Source of the DNA: Mastigamoeba balamuthi
Lineage: Eukaryota > Evosea > Mastigamoebida > Mastigamoebidae
Assembly (NCBI GenBank): GCA_902651635.1
Contig: CACRSC010000031.1
Location: 264,533 to 295,515, forward strand
Reading direction: 5' to 3'
DNA: 30,983 bases
In this document: piece after piece, positions 19,915 to 29,333 of the stretch
How positions within the stretch are numbered: position 1 is the first letter of the stretch
How the letters are laid out: every line of letters begins with the position of its first letter
Position numbers and translations under genes: made by a program
Notes under the pieces: model-generated
The model's database searches: none
What the model saw: the letters and a program-made list of their open reading frames with translations, nothing else
What the model was told of the DNA's origin: nothing

Positions 19915-20281
19915 ATGGCTAGAACTGCGGACAGGGGGAAGCGAGAGAGATAAGCCTGTGCAGAACAATGAGCCTTAGTAATGTTCTATTTTGGTCACTC
20001 TTCTCGGGCGAGTCTGCACGTTCGGCTACATACCGCAAACGGTGAGTGCCACAATTACTGTAGCAAGGAAATGTGCTGCGTTTCCCGACGTCAAATGCGG
20101 GGTTCTGAAAAGGTCATGATAATCGCGCACGATCACACCACACCGGGGCGAAGAAACGCCGAAAACGCTGCTAGACGAGTAGCGACATTCTTTGTTGCTA
20201 AAAGTGGTGGGTGTTCATACAGAAGGGAGCCCCGCAGTTTTTTCGCGGGGGCCAAGAAGCGCCGAGTGGCGGCGACAGTCT
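19915..20281. other. intergenic spacer with a small GC hairpin
   Basis: 367 bp between the cyclase start and the LRR-PAQR stop, both on the minus strand. A 6-bp GC stem (20230-20235 with 20245-20250) closes a loop containing a six-T run about 32 bp past the LRR-PAQR stop. It could mark a 3' end. No gene or promoter element is recognised; frames on the + strand look random. Confidence 0.4.
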
Positions 20282-22596
20282 TCACGAGTAGAAGAACTTG
20301 TCGACGCGGGGCTCGGGCAGGGAGGCGGGCATCACACACCAGAAGATGCAGACCCAGTGGCAGACGCTGCCGGCCAGCACGAAGAGGTGCCAGAAGATGT
20401 GGTTGATGGGCTTTGCCTCGTCCTTGACAAAGAAGTAGACGCCGCCCGTGTAGAGCAGGCCGCCCAGGGCGAGCCACACGATGCCCGCGGCAGTGAAGGG
20501 CAGGTTGGGGTGCGTGAGCGCGGGGACGGCGACCATGATGGCCATCCAGCCCATGGCGAGGTAGAGCCCCGTCTTGAAGTTGAGGCAGCGGTCAAAGGCC
20601 ACGAGGTCCAGCGCCAGCCCGAAGAGCCCGACGCCCCACACGGAGCACAGCAGGACCCACCCGACGGTCCCCCGCAGCGTGAGCACAGCAAACGGCGTGT
20701 ACGTGCCCGCGATCAGGAAGTAGATCGCAGCCTTGTCGAGGCGGTGCATGACGCGCTTGAACGCGGGGCACTGGAACGCCAGGTGGTAGAGGAAGCTGCT
20801 CGTGTAGACCATCACCATCGCCGTCGAGAACACCACCGCCGAGATCACGCGGTCCGCGGGCCTCCCGTAGTGCGTCGCAATCATCGCAATGAACCCCACA
20901 GCCGCCAGCACCATCCCGATGCCGTGCGTCACCGTGTTGAGCACCTGCATGCACACCGAGAGATTCGTTGAGACTCCGTTCAAAACTCGTTGACACCCCC
21001 TTGGAACCCGTTGTTGAGGCGCGTTGAGACGTGCTGAAACCCTGTTGATACCGTTGATACCGTTGATACCCCTCGGAGCCCGTTGTTGAGACACGTTGAA
21101 CCCCATTGATACGCGTTGAGATGTATTGAAACCCGATGGATGATGCCCGAGTGAGACGCGCAAAATGAGGCGCGAGATGCGTGCCTCCTCCTTGACGAGG
21201 TTTCCGTGTGAGATGAGGATGAGCTTGTCGTTGACGGCGCGGCTCTTGTTGACGTCAGCGACGGCGGCCATCAGGGCGCTGACGCCGCGCCACGAGAGAC
21301 GGCAGTTGGAGACGTCGAGGTACCGCAGCGAGTGCTTGGCGCTCGCGACGACCCGCGCCAGCTGCGCCGCGCAGTCGGCGTAGCAGACGTTGCTGTGCAT
21401 GTCCACCGACTGCAGAGTGGCGTTGGACGACAGCATCGCAGCGGCGGCCCTGCATCCCCGGCAGCATCGCGTGTGAGCACGGCGCTGATACACGGACGGG
21501 GCTGCAATATCTGCCCCGTGCAATCTCGAAGGTGTTTTTCCGGGAGACACAGACAACCGACATCCCCGGGGTATGTTCTGGGAAGCTGTTGTGCTTCCTT
21601 ACTTCTGACACATTACGCAGAAACGACACAGCAAGCAAAAAAGAGAGGGCGCGGGGCGCACTTGAAGCCGCGAGGGCCGATCTTGCACGAGGACAGGTTC
21701 AGCTGCGTGACTGTCCTGTTGCTCGCGAGCATATTGGCGACCAGCTCCGCCCCGTTGGACCCTGTCGCGCGTTTCGGCGGGGTGAGCGCGGATGGAATAC
21801 GGTGGGAAAAAACGAGGAAAAACCGAGAAAAAACGTCGCACCGATCTTGCACCCAGAAAGGTCCAGCCTCGTGATGCGAGCGAGCGTTGGCTCCGCACCG
21901 TACGGGTCGCGCCACTCAGGCTCCGACGCAGACGGCTGATGGGGGATTCGGTTAGGATTTTTGTGCGAATGACGTCATTATGGGACATTTCTGAAGCTCC
22001 AAGAAGAAGCTTCTGCGGAGAAATGCAATTTGGGCCGCGCAGACGCACGCATCCCGCCCCCAAAGTGCCCCCAAGCAAAAATAAGAAATGTCACGTCACC
22101 CCCCCCCCCCCCCCCCCNCCCCCCCCCCCCCCCCAACGCGGCCGGATTCCGGGGTGCGGGCCGCACCGTTCTGCTTCGCAGGCTCACGAGCGGGACGGCC
22201 GTGCTGTCGTCCGGGGACGCTTCGCACTGGTTCTCGATGTCGGGAGTGGGCGACGTGGCGTCGGCGAGCCTGCGCGCGTCCTCCTCGTCTCTCGACGCGT
22301 CTGGCGCCTCCGCGGCACGCGTCCGCACGGTTCCGTCCTTGGCGGCGTCCTCGGCCGACGCCTCGAAGAGGTCCGCGAGCGGCAGGAGGTCTGCCTCTGC
22401 CAGGCGGCGCGAGGGCTTGAGCACCGACGAGCGCGCGCGCAGGGCGACGAGGACCGAGGGGTCGGGGGCCACTCCGTAATCGCCGCACAGGCGGGCGTAC
22501 GCTGCAGAGGTGCCCTGCGGGTCGTGCGGAGTCGGCTGGGTGAGGCGGCGGCCGAGGGGTGGGCGGTTGCTGGGAGGGGGGAGTGCGTGCCTTCAT
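20282..22596 (-). CDS. leucine-rich-repeat / PAQR (hemolysin III) fusion membrane protein, ~491 aa
   Basis: Six exons on the minus strand: 22596-22591, 22514-22167, 21935-21842, 21761-21662, 21449-21185, 20944-20282. All phases agree (1,476 nt). Residues 1-118 are unknown. Ribonuclease-inhibitor-type leucine-rich repeats follow (ITRLDLSGCKIG, VTQLNLSSCKIGPRG, LRYLDVSNCRLSWRG). The last exon is a complete seven-helix PAQR/hemolysin III domain: VLNTVTHGIGMVLAAVG, YHLAF with its conserved His, LDKAAIYFLIAGTYTPF, INHIFWHLFVLAGSVCHW. Family members are membrane hydrolases or receptors (AdipoR type), often with a His/Asp zinc site. Donors are gtgcgg, gtgcga and gtgcgc, with two proposed GC donors (gcacgc) after exons 1 and 5. 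The six-base first exon is the weakest part. For the junction before PAQR, GT sites at 21196 and 21171 are alternatives that keep frame. Confidence 0.72.
20955..21135 (-). repeat. degenerate TCAACG minisatellite in the LRR-PAQR intron
   Basis: About 20 copies of a TCAACG-like hexamer (CGTTGA on +), spaced mostly 9-15 bp apart, include three adjacent GGTATCAAC units at about 21045-21070. They fill most of the 240-nt intron before the PAQR exon. The stretch happens to stay open in frame with both exons. Confidence 0.75.
22099..22134 (+). repeat. poly-C run with one undetermined base
   Basis: 35 C with a single N at 22118, inside the second intron of the LRR-PAQR gene. The N and the true run length are sequencing uncertainties; an intronic position means they do not affect the protein. 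Confidence 0.9.
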
Positions 22597-22626
22597 TCTC
22601 GGGCTGTGCAACTTGTGTGCAGTGAA

Positions 22627-22637
22627 GAAAATATCGG
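22627..22637 (-). promoter_or_regulatory. GATATT element before the LRR-PAQR gene
   Basis: On the minus strand CCGATATTTTC lies 30 bp upstream of the proposed ATG at 22596. It supports that start despite the tiny first exon. Confidence 0.4.
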
Positions 22638-23335
22638 CTTATCTTGACGTGGCGGCTCTCCTAACCGCCGCTTGCGGCCGACCCTCGCGCATGTGCTCCT
22701 GGAAGCATGGGCGTCGCGCTGGCTGCGTGGGTGGGCGGTGTCGTCGCATCTGTAGCCTCTTTTCCGCATCTTCGGGGGGTGATTGACAGGGTGATTGTTT
22801 GGGGTCAATATCCTTCAACATCAATGCGCGCAAAGGCAGATTTTTTCTCAATAGATTCAGAAGAATTCCCAACCTTGTGTGTATTTATACAGTATGTTTG
22901 GAGTCAAGATCCTGCAACATCAAAATGCGCGCATTGATATTGACTCCCATCAGGCAGATTTTTACTACTTTTGCGCGTCTCGAGAACGAGCCGTTGACTG
23001 CTGCAAGTGCCCATGTAATAATTTTAGAGCAGGGGGGTTTTTTCGTTCAGACGGAAGGCTGCGTGCTCACATTCTCGAAATCTATCTCGCAGATTTCCTC
23101 GGGGCCAACGGATGATTCGAAATCCTGAACTATGAACAGAACAAGTCAAGAAAATGTCGCAGAATCTTCTGCGGTTTCTCCCCGCAACTTCAAGTCCTGC
23201 TGCGGCCTTCCCTCCCACTACCACAGCTCTTCCACAGCTCTTCCACACCCCGATCAGGGCTAGACCTGCAATCTGTGACGTACCAACGGGCATTGTTCAA
23301 ACAGTTAGTTGAGCATCACACTCTTCTCAACACCA
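22638..23335. other. gene-poor, AT-richer spacer with a direct repeat
   Basis: About 700 bp without a supported gene between the LRR-PAQR and dehydrogenase genes. A ~37-bp imperfect direct repeat, beginning TGTTTGG(G/A)GTCAA, occurs at 22796-22831 and 22894-22932, followed in both by GCAGATTTTT after different spacers. On the minus strand these units read LRALMLKDID and ARILMLQDLD, vaguely leucine-rich-repeat-like, which could be a relic of the neighbouring gene. TCTCGCAGATT at 23087-23097 recurs at about 26605 in another promoter. Confidence 0.4.
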
Positions 23336-24835
23336 ATGTCCGCCACCACCTCCACCGGCTACGTCGCCAACTCCAAGGGCGCCGAGATGATCCTGCAGGA
23401 GTTCCCCCTGCGCCCCCTCGGCCCCCAGGACGTTGAGGTCGACATCATGTGCTCGGGTCTCGTGCGTTGCCCCTCTGCCTGTTGAACTCGGGCCACAAAC
23501 CGCACTCTTCGCCGGCCCTCATGTGGCCTGCACCTCGTCTCACACCGGGGCCCTCGTGTTGTTGGCCTGGGCTCGTGCAGTGCCACACCGACGTCCACAT
23601 GACCCACAACGACTGGGGCAACGCCGCCTTCCCCATCGTCCCCGGGCATGAGGGTGCGCTTTCCACCACCACCTCCGCTCGAGAGCCCCCATCACGCGCC
23701 CCTTTCGCCGCGTCCGGAGCGCCAAGCGTGCAGGGTGTTGCCTGAGGAGTTAGGTGTATCATTCATCTACTTCACTCGGAACTGTTGCACTTTTCCCCTT
23801 CTTTTCCTTCTTTTCCTAAAGCGCGCAGGGAAATGCGCGGGTGACACGCCAGCTCATTCTGATCTCTTTCCCCGAATGCACAACCGCAGGTGTCGGCAAG
23901 GTCTCGGCCGTCGGCAGCCAGGTCAGGGGCCTCAAGGTCGGCCAGATGGTCGGCGTCGGGTGGATCCGCGACTCGTGCGGCTCGTGCATGAACTGCCAGC
24001 ACGGCGAGGAGAGTGCGTAGTCGCCCGCACCCCACAGAGAGAGAGAAAAATACCGTACATCTCCCGGAACACACCGGCGGACTGACCGAATTCCCGCCCC
24101 GCGCACTTCCTGCACGCAGACATCTGCCACAAGGGCTACACCGGCACGATCATCACCGGCGGCGAGGGCGGCCTGCTCAACACTGGCACGTTCGCGCACA
24201 AGATCCGCATCGCCGAGCGCTTCGCGTTCCCGATCCCCGAGGGCATGGACCCCGTCCGCACGGCCCCCCTGCTGTGCGCCGGCATGACCGTCTACCAGCC
24301 CCTGCGCCGCTACATCACCCACCCCGCGATGCGCGTCGGCGTCATCGGCATCGGCGGCCTGGGCCACCTGGCGATCAAGTTCGCGCGCGCCATGGGCGCC
24401 GAGGTCTACGTCTTCTCGGGCAGCATCGACAAGAAGGAGGAGTCGATGCAGTTCGGCGGGCACCACTTCATCTGCTCGCGCAACCCCGAGGAGATGGCCA
24501 AGGTCGCCAACTCGCTCGACTTCATCCTCGACACGGCCCCGGCCTCGATCAACTGGGAGCAGTACATCGGCATCCTGCGCGCGGGCGGCGTCCTCTGCCT
24601 CGTCGGCATCCCCGTCGCCTCGATCCCCGTGCCCACCGTCCCCCTGGTCTTCGGCCAGAAGTCGGTCGTCGGCTCGATCGTCGCGGGCTCGTACATCATG
24701 AACGAGATGCTCAACTTCTGCAACATCAACCAGATCTACCCCGAGTGCGAGATCTGGAAGTTCGACAAGATGAACGAGGCCGCCCAGCGCGTCCTCTCGG
24801 GCAAGGCCCGCTACCGCATCGTCCTCGAGTGGTAA
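23336..24835 (+). CDS. zinc-dependent alcohol dehydrogenase, cinnamyl/YahK type (345 aa)
   Basis: Medium-chain dehydrogenase that interconverts aldehydes and alcohols, probably with NADP(H). Four exons: 23336-23461, 23581-23653, 23890-24012, 24120-24835; donors gtgcgt, gtgcgc, gtgcgt. Catalytic zinc ligands are Cys43 (CHTD), His65 with Glu66 (GHEG) and Cys160 (LLCAGMTVY). The structural zinc site is Cys96, 99, 102 and 110 (CGSCMNCQHGEENIC). The Rossmann loop is GIGGLG at 184-189, followed by VFSGSIDKKEE, the pattern of NADP-using cinnamyl-alcohol-type enzymes. Length is normal for the family. There is no targeting signal. The upstream spacer has no clear GATATT element close to the start. Catalytic residues are intact, so it should be active; the natural substrate cannot be read from sequence. 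Confidence 0.93.
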
Positions 24836-25009
24836 ACCCACTGCGCTTCAGCTCCTACCTCTATTTCCTATTCCCTCCCCCCAGCAGTGGTTGTGACCAC
24901 GCCCGTTCAGAGGCGGTTTCACAAGGCCCCACTTGGTTTCAAACGCCGCCGAACAATGACGCTTCAGCATTGAATGCAACAGCACAGCCCTGGTGTTCCT
25001 TCTTCTGCC

Positions 25010-26552
25010 CTAGTCACTCCTGAGCAAGGGGAACGTGCAGCCCCGGATGGTTGCCAGCAGCTCGCCCACGCGGGGCACCTCGTCGATGAACGCCCGTGGC
25101 ACGAGAGCCGCGATCGTCGGCGCAGAGTTCAGCGACTTTCGAAGCAGACGGCTGACATCCGCTGATGACACGCTATCGATCTGGCGGGAAAAAGCAGCGG
25201 GCTCCGTGTACCGGCCTCTGGAAGGGACGCGCAAGCGGGGTCAGCAGCCCAACCAGGGGGCGAGGGTGCGAGGGAGGCGGGCCGGGTACATCAGGAACAC
25301 TTGGCGACCGAGGTCCTCGCACTGGGCGGAGGACTTCTCGAGGGCGGTGTAGAGGGACGACTTCAACGAGTTCTTTGCCCGCTCGAGGTCCCACTGAACG
25401 ACCCCAGCCGTCACACCCGCGTACTGCTCGCACATGTCCTGAGGCGCACCCAGTCAGACAGCGGGCGGGCGGGAAGGTGGGCAGGGCGCGTGCACACACC
25501 CGAACGACGCTGGCCGTTTTACTCGGGTCGCACGACGCGGTGATGCCCATCAGCCCGCAGCCCTGGAACGACTGGGCAAAGAACGAGGCGCTCTCCATCC
25601 AGGGGCGAGTCAGCAACGTCCTGAACAGCACGCTGTGCATTCCTGTGCAGAGGCGCGCGGACATCAGACGACGGCACTGGGAGGGCGCGGTGGACTTGAC
25701 CTTTGCCCGGGCCGCCTGCGGAGAACGCCGACCCGCCGCCCATCAGCGCCTGCAGCACCAACGACGTGCAGAGTTCGCTGCTGTCGACGGCCGCGCCCTC
25801 GAACAGAACGCCCACCTTTTCAGCGCCGGCGGTGAGCGGGGCGGCGGGCAAGTGCGGCGCGAGCAGCGCACGTGCGCCAGGTGCGCTGTGACCCCGCGCA
25901 GCCTGGGGTCCGCGTCCTCTGACGCGACGACAGCCCTGCCCCCGCTGTACGCGGCGCGCTGCTCCGCGGCGGCGTCCGCGGCGCCGAGATTCGCCTCGAG
26001 CGCGCAGGCGTCCACGTCGCCGTGCGACACGCCAACGCCGGCGACGACGACGCGCGACGACGCCCGCAGCAGCGCCGGCGCCGAGGGCCCGCGGGTACCC
26101 GGGGCTGCGGCCCGCGCGAGAGGGGACCCGGGGCCCAGCGCTGCGCCGACGGCGAGGTCGACCAGGGCGCTCTCGGGGGCGGCGCTCGTGTCGGCGGCCT
26201 GCGCTGCCAGCGAGGCCTCTGCGCCGCGCAGCTCCGCGTCGGACCAGTCGCTCGCCGTCGCGGCCCTGCAGAGGGCCCGCAGCGCCTCGCGCTCGGATCC
26301 CGGCAGGACCTCGGCGACGAGGGAGAAGCACTCGCGGGTGGCAGCGGACGGGGGCGCCGGGACGACGAGGGAGGCGCGCGGGGACAGCAGGGAGCGGGCG
26401 CGAGCGGAGGCCAAGTGGAACGCGAGGGCCGACGAGGGCCGACCGAAGACACCGACCGAGCCGAGCGCCCCGCACACGCCCGCGAGGGGCCTGCTCGACG
26501 CGACAGCGCACCCGCGCCGCACGGTGACGGTGCTCGCCAACGAGCCAACCAT
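25010..26552 (-). CDS. MPPA: mitochondrial processing peptidase alpha subunit (M16 family), 431 aa
   Basis: Substrate-binding, non-catalytic partner of the beta subunit that removes presequences from imported proteins. Five exons on the minus strand: 26552-25872, 25815-25701, 25642-25500, 25438-25290, 25217-25010; donors gtgcgc, gtcaag, gtgtgt, gtaccc. The alpha-specific glycine-rich loop GGGSAFSAGGPGKG lies at about 253-266. It is followed by MHSVLFRTLLTRPWMESAS and, across a phase-2 junction, by DLGRQVFLIGRYTEP, matching the conserved DxGRQ region. The HxxEH zinc motif of active M16 peptidases is absent, as expected for alpha. The N-terminus (MVGSLASTVTVRRGCAVASS) is Arg/Ser-rich and acid-poor, a plausible presequence. 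The first exon is Ala-rich and divergent. It implies a mitochondrion or related organelle. A complex III core protein is a less likely alternative. Confidence 0.85.
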
Positions 26553-26641
26553 CGCAGGGGAACGGAGCAGACACGTGAATATCTTCTCCAGAAGATCCCC
26601 AAATCTCGCAGATTCTGTCACTGAACACTGCAGCAGTCGCG
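26553..26641. promoter_or_regulatory. 89-bp divergent promoter of MPP alpha and TYW2
   Basis: Contains GAATATCTTC at 26577-26586 (GAAGATATTC on the other strand) and AAATCTCGCAGATT near 26600. The two start codons are only 89 bp apart, so both genes must share this sequence. Confidence 0.45.
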
Positions 26642-27909
26642 ATGGCGGAAGACGCGAGCACGTGGGTCATCAGGGCAGCGAAGGAGCACACGGGCGTCGT
26701 CCTGCGGCTGGCGGCATCCCGTGGGCTCGCGCACCCCAGCGCCGCCCCGACGGAGGACCCGCCGTCCAGCGTCCTCGTGCCCCTGCGCAGCGACGCGTCT
26801 GCCGAGTCTGTCGCGGACCTGGTGGCCGCCTGCCGCTCCTCTGGCGCCCCCTCCGTCTCCCCGGCCCCGGAGCAGCGCCCCGTGGCGTCCCTCAGGCGCG
26901 CCAAGCACTCGGCGTCGCCTCGCGAGCGCGTCGTCGCCGCGCTGTCGCGGCCGGGCAGCGCGTTCCCCTCGGAGCTGCTGGGCGCGGTGCCCAGCAAGTG
27001 GGAGAAGGTCGGCGACGTGGCGATCCTCAAGGGGTGCGCCGAGGCGCTCGTCGCGCACGCGGGGGAGCTGTCGCGGGCGTTCTGCGAGGCGCTGCACGCG
27101 AGGGCCGTCTGCGCGGAGCTGGGGGTCGTGTGCGGCGAGCTCAGGGAGCCGCGCGTCGAGCTGCTGGGGCCCGCGGGGGCGTCGACCGAGACGGTGCACT
27201 GGGAGGGCTCGACGAGGTACGCGCTCGACGTGCGCAAGGTGATGTTCGCGTCGGGCAACGGCACCGAGCGGATGAGGTTCGCCGGCAGCGTCGACGCGAC
27301 CGGCGAGACGGTCGTCGACATGTTCGCGGGCATCGGGTACTTCACGTGCCCACTCGCGTGCCACAAGGGCAGGCCGCTGCGCCTCTACGCCATCGAGAAG
27401 AACCCCAACTCGTTCGAGTTCCTCTGCCGCAACGTCGGTGCGGTCCCCAGCCAACGCGACGCCCGCCCGCTTGTCCTGACGCTGCACCCGCTGCCCAGAG
27501 CTCAACGGGGTCAAGGGCATCGTCGTGCCTGTGCTGGGAGACAACAGGACCGTGGCACAGGAGGCCGTGGGGACAGCGAACAGAGTGCTGATGGGATACC
27601 TGCCGACGCCGACGGGGTTCCTGCACAGGGCATTCGAGTTCCTGCGTCCAGAGGGCGGAGTCATCCACTACCACTACCTGTGCCGCGAGGTGAGCGCTGC
27701 CTGTTCGTTGGACCCTCGTTTAACAGTGTTAAACGCTACAGGAGGAGAAGCAGACGTATGCGCAGAAAGAGGTTGAGGCAGAGCTTTCGAGCTGGGAGAA
27801 GTGTGCAGAGCGCGGGTGGACTGTGACGACGCGCTTGGTCGTTGTGGTGAAGTCCTACGCACCGCACGTGATCCATTGCGTAGCCGATATTTCCCTCCAG
27901 AAATCCTAG
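26642..27909 (+). CDS. TYW2: tRNA wybutosine-synthesizing protein 2 (384 aa)
   Basis: Transfers the aminocarboxypropyl group of S-adenosylmethionine to 4-demethylwyosine at position 37 of tRNA-Phe. Three exons: 26642-27437, 27499-27689, 27742-27909; donors gtgcgg and gtgagc. The Trm5/TYW2 methyltransferase-like fold shows SAM motif DMFAGIGYF at 226-234, AIEKNPNSFEFL after strand 2, and GDNR at 279-282 across the first splice junction. GYLPTP at 298-303 marks TYW2; Trm5 methylases have an NLP-type motif here. GGVIHYH follows at 318-324. The N-terminal ~200 residues match the tRNA-recognition part only loosely. The end (VADISLQKS) overlaps the GATATT element of the next gene. Trm5 is the alternative, less likely. 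Confidence 0.85.
27884..27894 (+). promoter_or_regulatory. GATATT element before the PCNA-like gene
   Basis: CCGATATTTCC lies 68 bp upstream of the ATG at 27963, inside the last TYW2 codons. If functional, the promoter overlaps the coding end of its neighbour. Confidence 0.3.
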
Positions 27910-27962
27910 GGTGCTTGCATCAAATCCAGAAATTAGTTTCCTAGTTTCAGAGGGAGTCCACA

Positions 27963-28992
27963 ATGGAGAAGCACGATGCCTGCTTTGTGTTCGCCGGGGC
28001 CGCGGAGCTTGCAAGGGGGTTGGACCTGGTGTCGGCAGTCACCGAGCTGGGGACTCTGGACTTCTCGAGCGACGGCAAGATGGACCTGGTTGCATCAGAC
28101 GGCAACTCTTTCCCACCAATGCACATGTGCTCACTGCCTACAGCGGCAATGACTGCCCTGATACACTGGAGCGTCTCGAAGGAGGCACTCACAATCACCC
28201 AGTGGTACAGCTGGAGCAGAGCCATACCCTGATGTATTCCAGGAATTCAAGGAGCGCCACTCTATCCGTGAGCGTCCGTTTCGTCTCGGTGGCCAAGGCA
28301 TTGCGAGGGGTGAAGGATTCGTCGTCGGTCAGCATCAAGATTGACCTATCCAAGGACTACCTCGAGATGGTGTCTGAGAGGGTGTTTCCTTACTCGAGCT
28401 CAGTGCTCGCAGGCCATTGACAGGGGGAACTACCGAAAGGAAGCAAAGATAGCAACACTTGACTTGCAAGCCGACAGGGTCTCTATTCCACCCAAGGGTT
28501 CCCCGTGCAGTGCCTTGATTCCAGCGTCGATTCTGATGGAGGTATGCCACCAGTCATAATTCCGTCCAAATTCGGTCGAATCCAGGTCTGCACAGAGCTG
28601 AAGGGGTTGCCAGCCACATTCGAATTCTCCGCAAAGACTCTAACAATTTTTGCGTGTGAGGGAACGGACGAGGTCCGCTACATCTTCTCACGGGTACCAA
28701 CAGCCAGCACAGGCAAACAGGCCCCTAATCCAACGCAGGAAAATGGGGTTTCGCTGCTGTGCGATGCAGACTGTGCTGTCACCATAGGGCAAAACGCCCT
28801 CGGCCTACTTCTTAGGGTAGCAAAGGCTGTCACTGGAACAGAGTGCCTATTGCAGGCGGGGCCGTGCTTCCCTCTGAGCCTCTCAGCGTGAGTATGAAGG
28901 CTTCACGCGTCTCGTTCTCTAAGCTCAAATTCAATTTCAGAACAGATAATGCACAGGACTTCAACATTTTTGTGGCCCCACTGATAGAGTGA
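27963..28992 (+). CDS. divergent PCNA-like sliding clamp, ~272 aa
   Basis: A DNA-encircling replication clamp would be expected. Proposed exons: 27963-28088, 28172-28381, 28413-28541, 28586-28887, 28941-28992 (819 nt, in frame). Seen in order with PCNA spacing: LDFSSDGKMDL, VVQLEQ, LSVSVRFVSVAKALRGV, SVSIKI, EAKIATLDLQADRVSIP, LIPASILMEVCTELKG, FEFSAKTLTIFACEG, VSLLCDADCAVTIGQNA, and the family ending NIFVAPLIE. The last two introns (donors gtatgc and gtgagt, 44 and 53 nt) restore frame exactly. The first two are less certain: 83 nt with donor gttgca, and 31 or 43 nt with donor gtgttt or gtgtct. Without splicing the frame is broken, so a decayed copy remains possible. The block is less GC-rich than neighbouring genes and lacks GTGCG donors. 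Likely a second or acquired clamp. Confidence 0.62.
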
Positions 28993-29333
28993 CGGTGCTT
29001 GAATAGAATGTGCAAGAACATAAAAAGCCCATATTGTCACTGCTTGGTCCCAGCAGAATTATTCTGGAATTACGACGTTCTCGCAGCCAGGTCCATTCTA
29101 TCGACGTCTCATTGGTGTCCCGTGGCCATGGGTACGTTTCCACTCTGAATTCCTCCTTGATGTGCCCCACAACGACGTCCACACGGTTCACAGGTAGAAT
29201 GCGTGTCCGATACACTACAATGTGGTTCTAGCACTCCTGATTCTGTTGCACCCTTCAAAAGGTCCGTTGGACCGGACGCGGTTCGTGGCTTATATGAGTG
29301 TAACTTTGGTCTTAAGTTGCCTTGCTCAGTCAT
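28961..29333 (-). CDS. possible small spliced gene, antisense to the clamp 3' end
   Basis: Low confidence. On the minus strand MTEQGNLRPKLHSYKPRTAS starts at 29333. A possible intron (gtccaa at 29272 to an AG at about 29214) joins it to VYRTRILPVNRVDVVVGHIK, an open frame ending at 28961. The ATG overlaps the stop of the PHD gene, and the tail overlaps the last clamp exon on the other strand. A TATA-like CATATAAG lies inside the frame at about 29290. No family is recognised. It may be chance, or an alternative 3' end of the PHD gene. Confidence 0.18.

Noticed and set aside
19981-20406. + strand frame of 141 codons between the cyclase and LRR-PAQR genes
   Set aside because: No motif, Arg/Cys-rich random composition, and it overlaps the PAQR coding end.
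20282-21556. Single uninterrupted 424-codon frame covering LRR, repeat and PAQR parts
   Set aside because: The 5' part before codon 37 does not continue the leucine-rich repeats, whereas splicing at 21661/21450 does. The repeat-filled middle looks intronic, although retention cannot be excluded.
23459-24119. Dehydrogenase as a broken gene because no single frame covers it
   Set aside because: Three introns with GTGCG donors join in exact phase and rebuild every zinc ligand, so the gene is intact.
28127-28143. 17-nt GT...AG segment as the first clamp intron
   Set aside because: It restores frame but is far shorter than any other intron here, and the resulting protein has ~20 extra residues; the 83-nt intron 28089-28171 gives PCNA-like spacing.
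28205-28260. Alternative frame in the clamp gene reading PYPDVFQEFKER, which resembles the PCNA FxxY motif
   Set aside because: Using it would need two compensating frameshifts; the main frame has the right length here and continues into LSVSVRFVSVAKAL. It may still hint at ancient frame damage.
29255-29285. Small hairpin (GGTCC GTT GGACC) as a second Helitron end near the clamp gene
   Set aside because: The stem is short and no CTRR-T end follows at the right distance, so there is no evidence that the clamp block is a Helitron.
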